A stretch of DNA of 64,000 nt from Tachypleus tridentatus. Lineage: Eukaryota; Arthropoda; Merostomata; Xiphosura; Limulidae. The notes beneath the pieces are model-generated. The model was not told the DNA's origin. It did not search any database and was given only the letters and a program-made list of their open reading frames with translations. Position 1 is the stretch's first letter; each line of letters starts with the position of its first letter. A program made the position numbers and the translations under genes. Shown here one piece after another: positions 36,167 to 48,400 of the stretch. The stretch is taken from positions 66,680,447 through 66,744,446 of the forward strand of contig NC_134835.1 in the NCBI RefSeq assembly GCF_004210375.1. The letters are read 5' to 3'.

Positions 36167-36281
36167 CTTTATATTTAAGTATAAGCAAACTCTCTACACT
36201 GATATTTCGTTAGAGAAAGCTATTAGTTCGCGACCTGAGTTGACTACCTTAACTTCAGATACGATAAACGGGTTATAATAT

Positions 36282-36375
36282 CATTGACAGTTAAATAATA
36301 ACATATTATATTAATTAACAATTAAATAATAACATATTATATTCATTAACAGTTAAATAATAACATATTATATTT
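36282..36375. repeat. AT-rich 31-bp tandem repeat, three copies
   Basis: TTAAATAATAACATATTATA recurs at 36291, 36322 and 36353, nearly identical, with TTAACAG/A linkers. Confidence 0.85.
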
Positions 36376-36724
36376 ACGACTAGGTCTTGGGATGAGTATA
36401 CAATCAAAACTTGCCGCACAATTATAAATCGTATATTTTTTTCAGTCACAAAATCACATTAATGAGTAAATCAAGTATTTAAACTGCAAACACCCACATT
36501 GAAAGTCTACAGTTAAATATGAACACAAATCCGGTTTAGTTCTAATATAATTTTAAGAATAATTAGTAAAAGTTATCGTCTGGTTGTTTGTTGTTAAACG
36601 TAGAGCTACGAATTGTACTACGCGTGCTAAGTCTACCGTTGACTTTCAAACCCACATTTTTGCGTTGTAAGTCCTCAGACGTATTACTGAGCCTCAGGGA
36701 CAGGATGATTGCCAGAAAGTGTTT

Positions 36725-36961
36725 TTTTTTTTTTTTAATTTCGCACAAAGCTACACTAGGGCTATCTGTGTTAGCCGTCCCTAATTTAGTAGTGCAAGAC
36801 TAGAGGGATGCAGCTAGTCATCACCACCCACCGCCAACTGATCGTCACATTATAACGCTCCACGGCTGAAAGGGCAAGCATGTTTGCACGACGGGGATGC
36901 GAACCCGCGACTCTCAGATTACGAATCGCAAGCCTTAACACGCTTGGCCATGCCGAGCCCA
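36725..36961 (-). mobile_element. tRNA-derived SINE, family 1, with 13-bp TSD and internal deletion
   Basis: Flanked by CCAGAAAGTGTTT at 36712-36724 and 36962-36974. Lacks the TCTTGGGCTACTC...ATTGA middle segment; box B GGGATGCGAACCC region is kept. Confidence 0.92.
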
Positions 36962-37476
36962 CCAGAAAGTGTTTGTGGCATGAATAAATAACTAGTTTAA
37001 ACAATTTCTATAAATGGAATGAAATTAACAATAATTTCATTATTAGTAATATCAGTGAAATGTTGAACGAATTCTCCACTCCTTAAGTCTTAAAACTTGA
37101 TGTGGCTAAGAAACTAACAATAGCGTTACCACATACACTACTATGAAAGAAAAATTCTATTTATTAAGAACTTAACTTCAATCTTAGATAGAATATATCC
37201 ACAATATATCCACATATGTAAATTATACACATGTTTAAATCTGTCTGAGAATTTTTAAGAATGTCACCTTTATGGCTTTGTATGTATGTCCAATCACCTA
37301 GAGTTAGTAAAACCAGATTTGGAAGACAAACACGCGGGGACCTAAGGAATATTTTTATATATATAGCATACTCAACTTACTAAGGAGGCACCAAGAGTGG
37401 CTAAAATGCCATCGAACGATCACCCAGGATTAATTTCAATCTACAAACTTAATTGTTCTGGAAAAACGAGTCTGAA

Positions 37477-37738
37477 GTGACCCAGCAGTTAGAGCACTCG
37501 ACTCACAATATGAGGCTGGTGGGTTCAAACCCCATTACTAAATATGCTCGCCTATTCTGTCGTAATGGTGTTATAATGTGACAATCAATCCTCTATTCGA
37601 TTAGAGTAGCCCAAGAGCTGACAGTGGATGGTATTAATTAGCTGTTTTTCCTCTAGTTTATCGCTTCTTAAATAGGCTTGGCTAAAGCAGATAGCTCTTG
37701 TGTAGCTTAACGTGAAATTGAAAAAAAAATCGAACAAA
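37477..37738 (+). mobile_element. tRNA-derived SINE, family 1, strongly diverged
   Basis: Recognisable head (GTTAGAGCACTCGACTC), box B GGTTCAAACCC and tail GTGAAATTGAAAAA, with many substitutions. An older copy. Confidence 0.8.
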
Positions 37739-38726
37739 AACTTGATGCGCAGTCGAATACATAAGCTCAAACGCTAGAGAGTTATCTGTTCGTATAAAAT
37801 AACATACTGTTGGGAAATCTGAGACCTCGTTTAATATGGTGTACGGCTGTCTTACAAACTTTTAGCCTCCTGCAAGGTATTTAATTATATATACATTCAT
37901 AAACCGAATTGGCGCAAAACTGGAAAATTTGTATAACAGCTTGAGAGCTATATAAGATGAACCAAAAACCATTTTCAAATATATTTTGATATAAAACTCT
38001 TTATTCTCATGGAAACAATGGGTTAAATAACTAGATCAGAGAACCTTATGAGTAAGGAAAGCCGTCCCTAATTTTGAGATCCGAATCAGAGGGTTGTAAA
38101 CTAGTTAATAGCATTCACTAGCTGAACTGAACAGCAGGAATAGCTGTCACTCTTATATTATACTTAAATTAAAGTAATAAAAACTGATTGATAACATCAC
38201 TTTTCGAACTTCATATCCCTAGTCCGATACTTTAACAACTAGACTACTTTTGGACCTTGTATTGTGAAACACAATATAAATCTCACAAAGTTGAAGCAAT
38301 GCTAAAATTGTATAAATAATATCAGCATACATAAATGCACACTGTTCACGATGGTCTTATATTCAACGAGTTGTTTAAGTTACCACAGTAACCACAATCT
38401 TAGCGGAGGAGTTGAAAGTATTGAAACATGTTAGTTTCTGTTTATCTATTTATTTTGTCATGTGATTTCCGAAAAATAAAGACAATTTCTAGGTTAACTA
38501 AAAATGTATAAGCATTTTGATTTCATAAGCTTTCATTAAATAATGGGTAGTAAAATTAGTACTACAATGCTTAAATGCTAAAACCGAAATAAAACCGGTT
38601 TCTAGCAATATAAGTCCGCAGATATACTACTGTGGTACTTGGGGACGAGGTTTAATCTATTGACACATAAAATTTTGTATAAAAATCCTAAGTATATCTA
38701 AGCAATAATTTATTCATATTCCCTAT

Positions 38727-38999
38727 GGCCCCGGCATGGCCTAGAGCGTTAAGGCGTGCGACTCGTAATCTGAGGGTCGCGGGTTCGCATCCCCGTCGCG
38801 CTAAACATGCTTGCCCTTTCAGCCGTGGGGGTGTTATAATGTACGGTCAATCCCACTATTCGTTGGTAAAAGAGTAGCCCAAGAGTCGGCGGTCGGCGGT
38901 GATGATTAGCTGCCTTCCCTTTAGTCTTACACTACTAAATTAGGGACGGCTAGCACAGATAGCTCTCAAGTAGCTTTGCGCGAAATTCAAAAACAAACA
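38727..38999 (+). mobile_element. tRNA-derived SINE, family 1, near-consensus
   Basis: GGCCCCGGCATGGCC head with box B GGTTCGCATCC, intact middle, tail GCGCGAAATTCAAAAACAAA. Confidence 0.92.
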
Positions 39000-39419
39000 C
39001 ACTTATTCACTATTATGATAAGGTTTAAAATCACGGCAGCCGTTTTTTTTTTCATTTTTAGCTTTTAGCATGTGTAACGTGTATCAAATCATGTTAAGCA
39101 GCTTCCTGCTTTTACTTGTAGATATAAGTTCAATGTTGATAGCGTCATAAATATGAATTTTACCAATACTCCAGTAATATGAGTAATTACAGAATTTTTT
39201 CCCCACCTCAGGCCAAAAATGACTTAAAAAAGGTCCTAGAGAGGGGGATGTCTTTTTGAGATAATTATTCATCAAAAGACAGCAAAACGTTTAGATGGTA
39301 AATTTCAAATTTTTGATGTTCTGAATAATAATTGTTCCATATTGCAGAAGACACAAGTATTAACTTTATAGTTAATCCACACATTTGGAGATCACCAAAC
39401 ATATTTTTATTATTTTTAA

Positions 39420-39664
39420 TCCAGCATGGCCAGGCGGTTAGGGTATTCGACTCGCAATATGAGGGTCGTGGGTTCGAATCTCCATCACACCAAATATGTT
39501 CGCCCTCTCAGCTGTGGTCAATCCTTGATAAAATATTACCCAAGAGTTGGCGGTGGGTGATGATGACAAGCTTCTTTCCCTCTAATCTTACAGTGCTAAA
39601 TTAGGAACGGCTAGCGCAGATAGCCTTCGTGTAGCTTTGCGTGAAATTCAAAACAAACAAGCAG
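39420..39664 (+). mobile_element. tRNA-derived SINE, family 1, with 10-bp TSD
   Basis: Head CCAGCATGGCCAGGCGG and box B GGTTCGAATCTCC; a deletion removes part of the middle. Flanked by TTATTTTTAA at 39410-39419 and 39665-39674. Confidence 0.85.
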
Positions 39665-39889
39665 TTATTTTTAAATGTTTTGCATATTTGATAGAAATAT
39701 AGGAGGGTCCTTCAGTGAATTTCAAAATAAAATAGCATGTGCTTTAGGTCAATAATGACCGCGTAATCCTCCAAAACTATTTGAAAAAACGTTAAACTTT
39801 GTAAGACGTGAAGTTAAAATAACCCCCTATTTCTTTCTTTCTTTCTTTTTATGACGAATGAGCCATTTACTCATATTCATGTTTTGCTT

Positions 39890-40022
39890 TTTGTCTCAGG
39901 TTTTGAGTTTAATGATCAGCCGGAGCGGAAGTAAACGAAATACACCTCTTTCAGAAACTTTAGGGTACGGGTGAAAAGTTATTTCTCTCGGTCTCTTTTA
40001 ATTACAGTTAGTATCTGGTTAA
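39890..40022 (+). promoter_or_regulatory. Candidate cortactin promoter / noncoding first exon
   Basis: Holds GCGGAAGT (39925-39932, an ETS-type site common in TATA-less housekeeping promoters) and several CpGs, and ends in GGTTAAC|GTAAGTAT, a near-perfect donor at 40023. It lies exactly where CpG content drops. The cortactin ATG exon begins with an acceptor at 42365, so a leader exon upstream is expected. Confidence 0.45.
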
Positions 40023-42365
40023 CGTAAGTATAAGGTAATATATTTTGATATATAGATTTAACAGTTTGGTTTCGATCCACAAAAGTTTTTACAAGATTTT
40101 GTTATACCCAGTTTGACAGATACGAATATTACCATGTAAAAGTTTTAAAACCAAATAAGACAGGCCAACCCTAGTTCAGAAATTAGACACTAATTTGACT
40201 AAGACTGCAACATGAGAGTGACTAATGGCATTAGTAATGTTATAATTGTTAGACTTGGTGTTAAGTGAACACAAATATTGCATGGCTTTAGTATATGTTA
40301 GTGTTTTGACAACTTCTAATTATTTAGTTGTTGCATTATTGCTGATTAAACTATGTACAATCCTGCGTGAATATGAAACTGTGAGTGTCACTGGGTGTGA
40401 ACTATTTTTACAAGACCAGCACAATGCAGTTATCGCTACTGCATGATTCATTATATATTTTGATAGTAGTAGTATCAATAATATAATATTAATTTAATAA
40501 ATCATACCTGGTAGGCCATTAAGCCAAGTTAGTATATAAATATTTTATATTTTTAAGCTATTCAATTTTATCCTGTTCTTGGCTGTCTTAAATTATAGTT
40601 ATTAGCAACTTTATGGAACTTTTCGAATGATGAGGCAGATGTCATCATAAATATCAATGGGATGCAATGGCAGAAACATGCACAGATGATTCTTCACATA
40701 TAATAACTATAGCCAGTTTTTACATTGTATCACCATTGAGCAATGACTTCCATGGGAACAATTCTCTAGGATTACAAAACCTGTCAGTGGTATATCTCAA
40801 ATACTTTTTCTGAGTTTGTTCAAACTTATCATTTTCTTTGTTATCATAATAAGTGCCCACAGCAATTGATTTTCACAACCAACATAGAAAGTACTGCAAT
40901 ATAACTTAGTAGTATAGTTCATCAGAAATAGGAGATCTTGATTCCACATTTAATGGTTATCACTCAACCATATTAGTACAGGTAGGGTTGATTTTATGCA
41001 TATCAGTACATGGCAGTAACTAAATAATTATTCATTGCTTATAATGATTACATTTGATATATACTACCTTGATAAACACTCAAACTCGATATTAACACTG
41101 AGTTTTCATTCTTGAGTTTGATTCAAGCTGTAGGCTCAACATTGCTGCTTTACAGTTTTACCAGTAAACAAAAATTCAGTTGTGTAAATTTGTACCCATT
41201 TATAAGACTTTGTTAGCCTCAGTACTCAACAGTGGGAAGATTATATAGATATTAAGGTGATTATGAGTACAGAAATTTTGGTATTGCCAACTAAAACTTC
41301 TCTTTGTTTGCATCTTTTAAATGTTTAAATTGTTACTTATATCTAATTTTGAACATTGAAAATTTGCTACCTTTTAGGTGAATGTTTCAGTTTTATTTTG
41401 GTTTAATGATAGATTCAACATTAATGATTTTGGCCTAAGCCATCTCTATCTATTCTCTGGTACCCTTAATTTGATTATAATTTTGCAAAGATACTCCTAA
41501 AATTAAGGTTGTTATACTTCATTGACTATTTTTTGACACATTTAATTGACAAAATCAATGTATTTGTGTGTGTGTAAAAGTGTGGAACTTTATAGTGATC
41601 ACTATTTGAAGCTGTACCTTTCTGTAAATAAAAATTGTACCAATAATTTGAAAACTAGCTTCAAATAAAAAAATTACTTATGAAGGGTTCATTATAAATT
41701 AATAGCATTTCTTACAACTGTGAGTAGGTTCTTTTTATACTTTTAATGATATTTTGTCTGCTGTTTTGTTAAGCTTGGATAGAAAAGATTTGTTTGTAGG
41801 TATTACATTATATTTAATTTCCTTCTGATTTTTATGTGTTTTAAGTAAGAATTATTGAGAATTTTGTTAGTTTTGTGTTTGAAAAATACCAACACATTTT
41901 TGTCAAAAAATTATTGTGGTTGCATAATTTGCATATTTATTTAATCACTGTTTATTAAATTTTGTATTTATGTATTTGATATATACTTTATAATGTTTTT
42001 TGTCCAAAGTTTGAATGTATTTTAAGACTTAATTATTTAAACCACTGAATTTTGACACTGATGTATATTATTTCCCAAGAATGTTGCTGTCATTGCTTCT
42101 GAGTGATAACGAGATATGGATGTACATGTAACTCATTTTTTGATGTAGTAACATGTAAATCTTTAAAGATAAAATCTTATATTTACAGTACATAAATATC
42201 TAAGAATGCTATCCATGTTCTTTTATTTTCTGATAAAAATGTGTTGGAATATTTATGTTTACATATTCAACTATGTATAACATAATTTAAAAATGTAACA
42301 ATAACTTGTCTTTTCTTTGTTATTGTTAGGGTTTTAGCAGTAAATATTATTATTGTAATTTTTAG
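40023..42365. other. CpG-poor, probably the first intron of cortactin
   Basis: No ORF or repeat recognised. Bases 41041-42000 contain a single CG dinucleotide by hand count. Bounded by a good donor at 40023 and the acceptor at 42365. Confidence 0.45.
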
Positions 42366-42370
42366 TCAAA

Positions 42371-42466
42371 ATGTCAATGTGGAAAGCAACTGTTGGGAGA
42401 GATGTTAAAGTGAATAATAAGAATAATGCAGATGATGACGATTGGGAGACAGATCCAGACTTTATT
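42371..42466 (+). CDS. CTTN: Cortactin coding exon 1: Arp2/3-binding acidic N-terminus
   Basis: Exon starts at 42366 after GTAATTTTTAG; donor GTAGGT; 32 codons, phase 0. Ends [12 protein letters not shown]. Confidence 0.95.
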
Positions 42467-45400
42467 GTAGGTGTCGCTCATACTTTGTTTTGTAAATTCA
42501 GTTATTAAATATTGTATATGCATGATGGCATTTTATGGGAGTAAACAATTCTGGTTGGTGTTCTATAAAATAACAGCAACAACAAAGGTAGCTAAGTGTT
42601 ATTGTAGTGTGAAAAGCCTGCAAGAAGTTGAAACTAATTTTTTAGCTATTGTATAACAGCATGTTAATTTTGTAAATGTTGAATGGTAAAGAGCAAACAC
42701 TGAATTATTAGTAACTTGAGATTAATAGGAAACTAATTGTATAAGTATAACCAATAATAATTTGCAATTAATGTACATCTATTGAAAATAATAGTGTAAT
42801 GATGAACTGACTAGCAAATAATGTTAAAAATAAATAAGTGAAACAACACTTTACTAAATAAAACTGCTTTATGCCAGTTGTATAAATGAAATTAATTTGG
42901 TGCCAAAAATAAATGCCTAATATTACATCTTACTTTGTATAGTATTGCTATCATATAGATGTAGAAAGTAAAACTTCAGATATAGTGCAAAAAAAAAAGT
43001 TTACAGATATACAATGAAATGACAATAGCATATTGGTTCAGTAAGTTATATAGTATAATACTTTAGTTCAAATTAAGAATGCAAGAACAATAAGTTACAA
43101 ATAAACTAGGGGTGAAAGTCACTTCTTTAATGCATAATTTAATTATAGAGTGACGAACCTAAAGTAACTAAAAGTTAAAACTACAATAAATTCTGTTTTC
43201 TAGAATGACGTAACTGAAGAGGAACAGAGATGGGGCTCTAAGACTATTGAGGGATCTGGCCGTACAGCTGGTGCTATTGAGTGTGTGAAAAAAATTTCTC
43301 TCTTTTGTTGTTTTCTGCTCAGTTATAATATGTGATGTACATAGCCTTGATCTGTAATTTAATTGTTTAATCACAAGCAAGATCTATTATGCACTATTCT
43401 TTAATAAATTCACATTGGTTTATGAATTAAGGAAGTTCTTACAAGTAGAACAGTGTTGATTTTGTTGTTGCTTGTTAAACTTTGATTTATGAAAAACAAC
43501 CAAATTTGTCAGAATTGGCACTAATTTTAGAAATTATATAAAGCAGGTTGTGAAAAAGCATCCCAGAGAAATTTATTTATTTGGGTTCTTTGAAAGATTA
43601 TAATAACAATTTTGCTAAAATTGTACTGGAATTCACATTATTATATCATGTTTATGAATTTATTAAAATGCTATTATGAGTTAAAATATGTTCAAGAACA
43701 CTTAATGCTATAGGAAGCAATGAAGTTCTTGTGATTTAATTTGTAAGATTTTGTTTAAAAAAAAGAAGACTGATTTGCATTAAGAATGTTATTAAGGTGA
43801 TCACACATGGTTTGATATGTGTTTCAGATTTTTACATGTAAATGAAAGTAATAATGTGATACAATAAAACAAATTGAAAAGCAAGTTACTCTTTACATTT
43901 TGTTGACCTGAAATCTTGTATATATGATATATTTTCTCAGATACTGCAAATGCAAACTGTTTAAGTTGTTTTGTACTATCATGGAAATACAAATGTGGAA
44001 AAGAATTTGTTAAATTTATGTAAGGCAATAAGCCATATTTAATTAATTGATTGTGCTGAAGAAAAGGTTCAAGAAAATTCTCTATCATAGTCCAAAAATA
44101 TGTATTTCATTCCTACAGTTTTATTATTCCTGACATATAAGTATTATAGTGGCCATTTTTAATTTGCCTCCTTTAAAAAGATCAGACAAACTAAAACTGT
44201 AAAAATAGAATATTTTTACATAGCTACATATCTTAATCTTCTAATTTCATAATGTTCTGTGGTCAGAAAGTAGGAATTGCATAATAGTTTTCCTTGTGGT
44301 TGATTGTTGAAGTGCATCTTCAAAGCTGTTATTTGACACCAATGTTGAGATGATTTTTGTACATGCACCAAACTGTGAATGAAATTCCCAACCCCTATGC
44401 ATATTAATGTGTACTGAATTGGTCTGTGCTTCAATTAGCATTACACCATAGCTACTCACATGTTCTACTGCAGTACTTCTTCTGAGCCCACCGCTAGTTC
44501 TACGCTAAAATGCAGTGGGCTGAGCAGATAGCCCTATGTGGCTTTGCTATACGAAACACACACAGTACTTCTTCTGAACATATTGTATGTATACAAATGC
44601 TATTTATTTTCTTAGCATTACAAATGCTTCAGACCTGTCTTGTTTTCATTATAAATCATGGAAATTTTACACTTATTTTAAGGTTTTAGTTAACATTCAG
44701 AATGTTTTCTTTCTTAGAAAGATACTGTATTTACTAATTTCAATTAGAATTTTTGGAAAAAATTATCTTTATAAATTTAAATAAAATTATGAGATTTGGG
44801 ACATGTAACCCAGGGTTTCTGATATTGTTTCTCTGACAGAAATATTCTCTATCATTATTTACTCAGTTTGTATTTCAATAATTAGTATCAATTTCATTAT
44901 TACATCTATGACCTCAATGTTTTTGTTTTTTTAAAATCTAAATAATTCTTAGTTACTAAGCGTGATAAATTAATGAAATTCTACATATCAGTGTACTTAT
45001 TATTTTTTAGTATTCAACTATATATATAAATCCTAAAAAAATTTTGATATGCTTTACATGTGAAATTTTAAAAGACTTAGCAATGAATGCACAGCAACTT
45101 GTATATTATACCGAGCTGACTGCAAGAGGGTGAAGAAGAAAATTTAAAAAAAATTTAAATTGTTTCATGGATCAGCTTGACTATGAATTTGCACATTTGT
45201 GAGTTTGACATCTACTGAGATCCTGGCATTCCAAAACATGAGTGATTTTTTATAATTTAAATATCAGTTGGAGGTATTTTAATAATGTTTTGATGACATG
45301 TCAAGCTGTTTTAAGCAGTTTCTTTTGCTTCTGGTCCTTCCTCTCATGTTGAGGGACAAGTGATCCCATTTTTATATTTTACTGCTTTGTGTACACAGGT

Positions 45401-48400
45401 ACATGACCCTTTTTCTTCATTTTTTTTACTGAATCTGAGATCATCCTGCTGCATAATCTCTTGGTGTGGATTCTTGTACGTGGTGAGGGGACCTCACAGG
45501 GAAGGTTCTGTTCTTTCAGTTTACCTCCTCTGGGATCTAAACATCCACACATATGTTTGCTGTGTGTGGTGACTCATGTAGGGGAGGAAAGGATCCTGGT
45601 GGTTGAGGGGCCCAACCCAAACACACCACTTTGGCCTTGAATTCCTGTAGACAGGTCACCTTGGGGTGAACCTCCTTGGGTCAGTTGGCTGGTCCATTTG
45701 GGCTAGGGTCAACCAAGTACTAGTATTGGATGTTCTCAACAGGTGTAGTGGACATTGTATCTGATACTGGTGTTTGGGTATATTGCTCACGAAACCCTGG
45801 CGTTGCTGCAGTGTCCTTGTTTGACACTGCAGTGCATCCCCTCGTAGGGCTTCATGGTGAGTGGGGTCAGTGGGCACTGAAGTATTCCTTTTTTTTTATT
45901 ATGGATCCTCAAAATAAAACTTAAATAAAATAGTGAAAAAACAGTCCATAGGTAAATGATCACGTCTTGAAGATTCTGAGCAGCAATCTTCAACATCTGT
46001 AACTCCTGTTGTACCTCATTTTCTAATATGACATTTTCTTTTAGACAAACCTTCAGGGCAAATGTCTTTCTTTTTCGTTCAGAAGGGACTAGAGGGACTT
46101 GCTGGTTCTCCAAAGTCAGTAAAGAAGCTTCAATCTGGTGATATGTTGGTGGAAAGCATCCATATCTCAACACACTGAACTCCTTTTGCATTCAAAGGCA
46201 ATTTGAGATATACCTATTGTGGATACACCTCATGCTACTTTGAATTCTTCACAAGGAGCTGTTGTTAAGAGGGGTTTAAGGAACATCCCCGAGTCAGAGA
46301 TTCTCGCTGGTTTAACCACCCAAGGAGTTTCTGCAGTGAGGCATATCTCCACTTGCAAAGATGGAATTATGATGCCGACTAGTGTCCTCATTTTGACATT
46401 TACATCATCATGTCCACCTGCCACCATCAAGGTGGGTTATCTTAATTGCAGGGTATGGCCATACATTCCAAACCCTCTCAGATGTTTCCAGTGAAAGTGG
46501 TTTGGTCACTCAAAGACATCATGGTTCATTGACACATACTCATTGTGGTGGCAAGGACCACAATGCCTATGAGTGTGAAATGGACCTTCATTGCATCAAT
46601 TGCAATGGCTCTCACCTGTTCTATTTTTGTTCTTGCTCTAAATGGTTGGAAGGAAAAGAGGTGCAGCATTTGAAAATGATTCAAAATGTTACTTATTCTG
46701 AGGATCGAAAGTTGCTGTCCACCACTTCATTTCATCCTAGACGTATCCTGCTGCACTTAGTTCCACTACTACAGTGGGAGTGCAGACGGATCTCTCTGTG
46801 CCTCCAAAACAATTGTTCTCAAACTAAATGAAAAGTCTTTTGACCTCCATGGTTAAAAACGTTGAGTTGACTTCAACATCCATCTCTGTCCTTAACATAC
46901 ATTCCAGCAAATCCCAAGATCCATCTCCTTTGATTTCAGGTATGGGCATTTCCACAGGTACATCTTCTCCCACCCCAAGATACCAAATGATCATTTGTTC
47001 ACGTCCTCAGTCACTAGAATTTTCTTCGAACATCAAAGACCTGCCTGATTCACCCAAGGCAGGATCCATGAAGGTTGATAGACCTCCGTCAAATAAAGAG
47101 AGTAAAGAAAAAGGATGTGGTTGTAAACAGAAGGGGTCTCCATCCACTTTGTCTACACGTAAATGATCTGAATGACATCAAAACACTGATTGTTTCCTAC
47201 TATCCCATATGTCTTTCCTTACAGTAAACCTTTTAAAACCTGCCAATATAGTCACCTTTTGGTGGTTTTATTTGTACAGAAATGACAGGCTGTGTGATGG
47301 ATGAGTGCATGGAGGGGTGGCACTGTTGGTTGATCAGCATGTGCCCACTCTGTCTTGACACACCCTTGGAGGCTGTAGCCATCCATGTTTCCTTGGGTCA
47401 TACCATCACTGTTTGTTTTCTCTATCTGTTACCTGGAGAAACCTATGATCAATCAGACCTTTATGCTCTCATTGAACAGTTGCTGTCTTCCTTTTTAATC
47501 TTGGGAGACTTTAATGGACTACATCCCCTATGCGAAGTGCTGATATTGATGGTAGGAGTCGCTTTGTAGAGCATATGCTCTCTGATCAAAACCTTTCTCT
47601 TTCCAGTAGCTGTTCTTATACTTATTTTCATGCATCTAGTCAGTCCTTTACTGCTATTGATCTCTCAGTTTGCTCCCCTTCACTATTCTCCCACTTTTCA
47701 TGGAGGGTTGACAATAATCCAGGAGGCAGTGATCATTTTCCTGTAATTTTGAGAGGGACTGGCTGTGGTCAATTCCACCTGACCTGCATGCTGCTGTGGA
47801 AGCTGGATCAAGCAAACTGGACCTCTTTCACTGCTATCACAGAACTTGATCCTGCCATCGTCTGTAAGCCATCAATAGATGATGGTGTGGCAGCAGTAAC
47901 TGACTGTATTATACAGGCAGCTGCTGAATGCATTCCTAAAACCTCAGCACCTTTTCCACGATATCCTTGTCTGTGGTGGAATCCTTTCTGCCACATGGCA
48001 TGGAAGGCTTAAAATTGGGCCTGTTATAATTTTTGTAGGTATTCCACACTTTCACGCCGCATCACTTTCCAGTAGGCCCGTATACATGCTTGGTGGGTAA
48101 GATGTCAAAGCCAGAAGGAATCTTGGATTAAGTTCGCAACCAGCATATCTTCTACCACCATTTCCAGAGTAATAGGGGACAAGATTTGAAAGGTCAGTGG
48201 GCAGTGTAATTCTATCCACCTCACAATCTTGTGCTGTGATGGCCAGGAAATACCTGATACCCAGAGCATTGCTGATACTGTAGGTGAATGTTTTTGCTGG
48301 GCATCTAGCTCTTTTGCTTCTTCCATCACATTCTTAGCCATCAAGACTTGGGCAGAGAGATCACCTTTTTCCTTTCAAGCTGATTGTCTCTATGACTATA

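Noticed and set aside
45787-46191. 134-codon minus ORF over the LINE leader
   Set aside because: It has no domain and lies opposite the LINE 5' region; a shadow frame.
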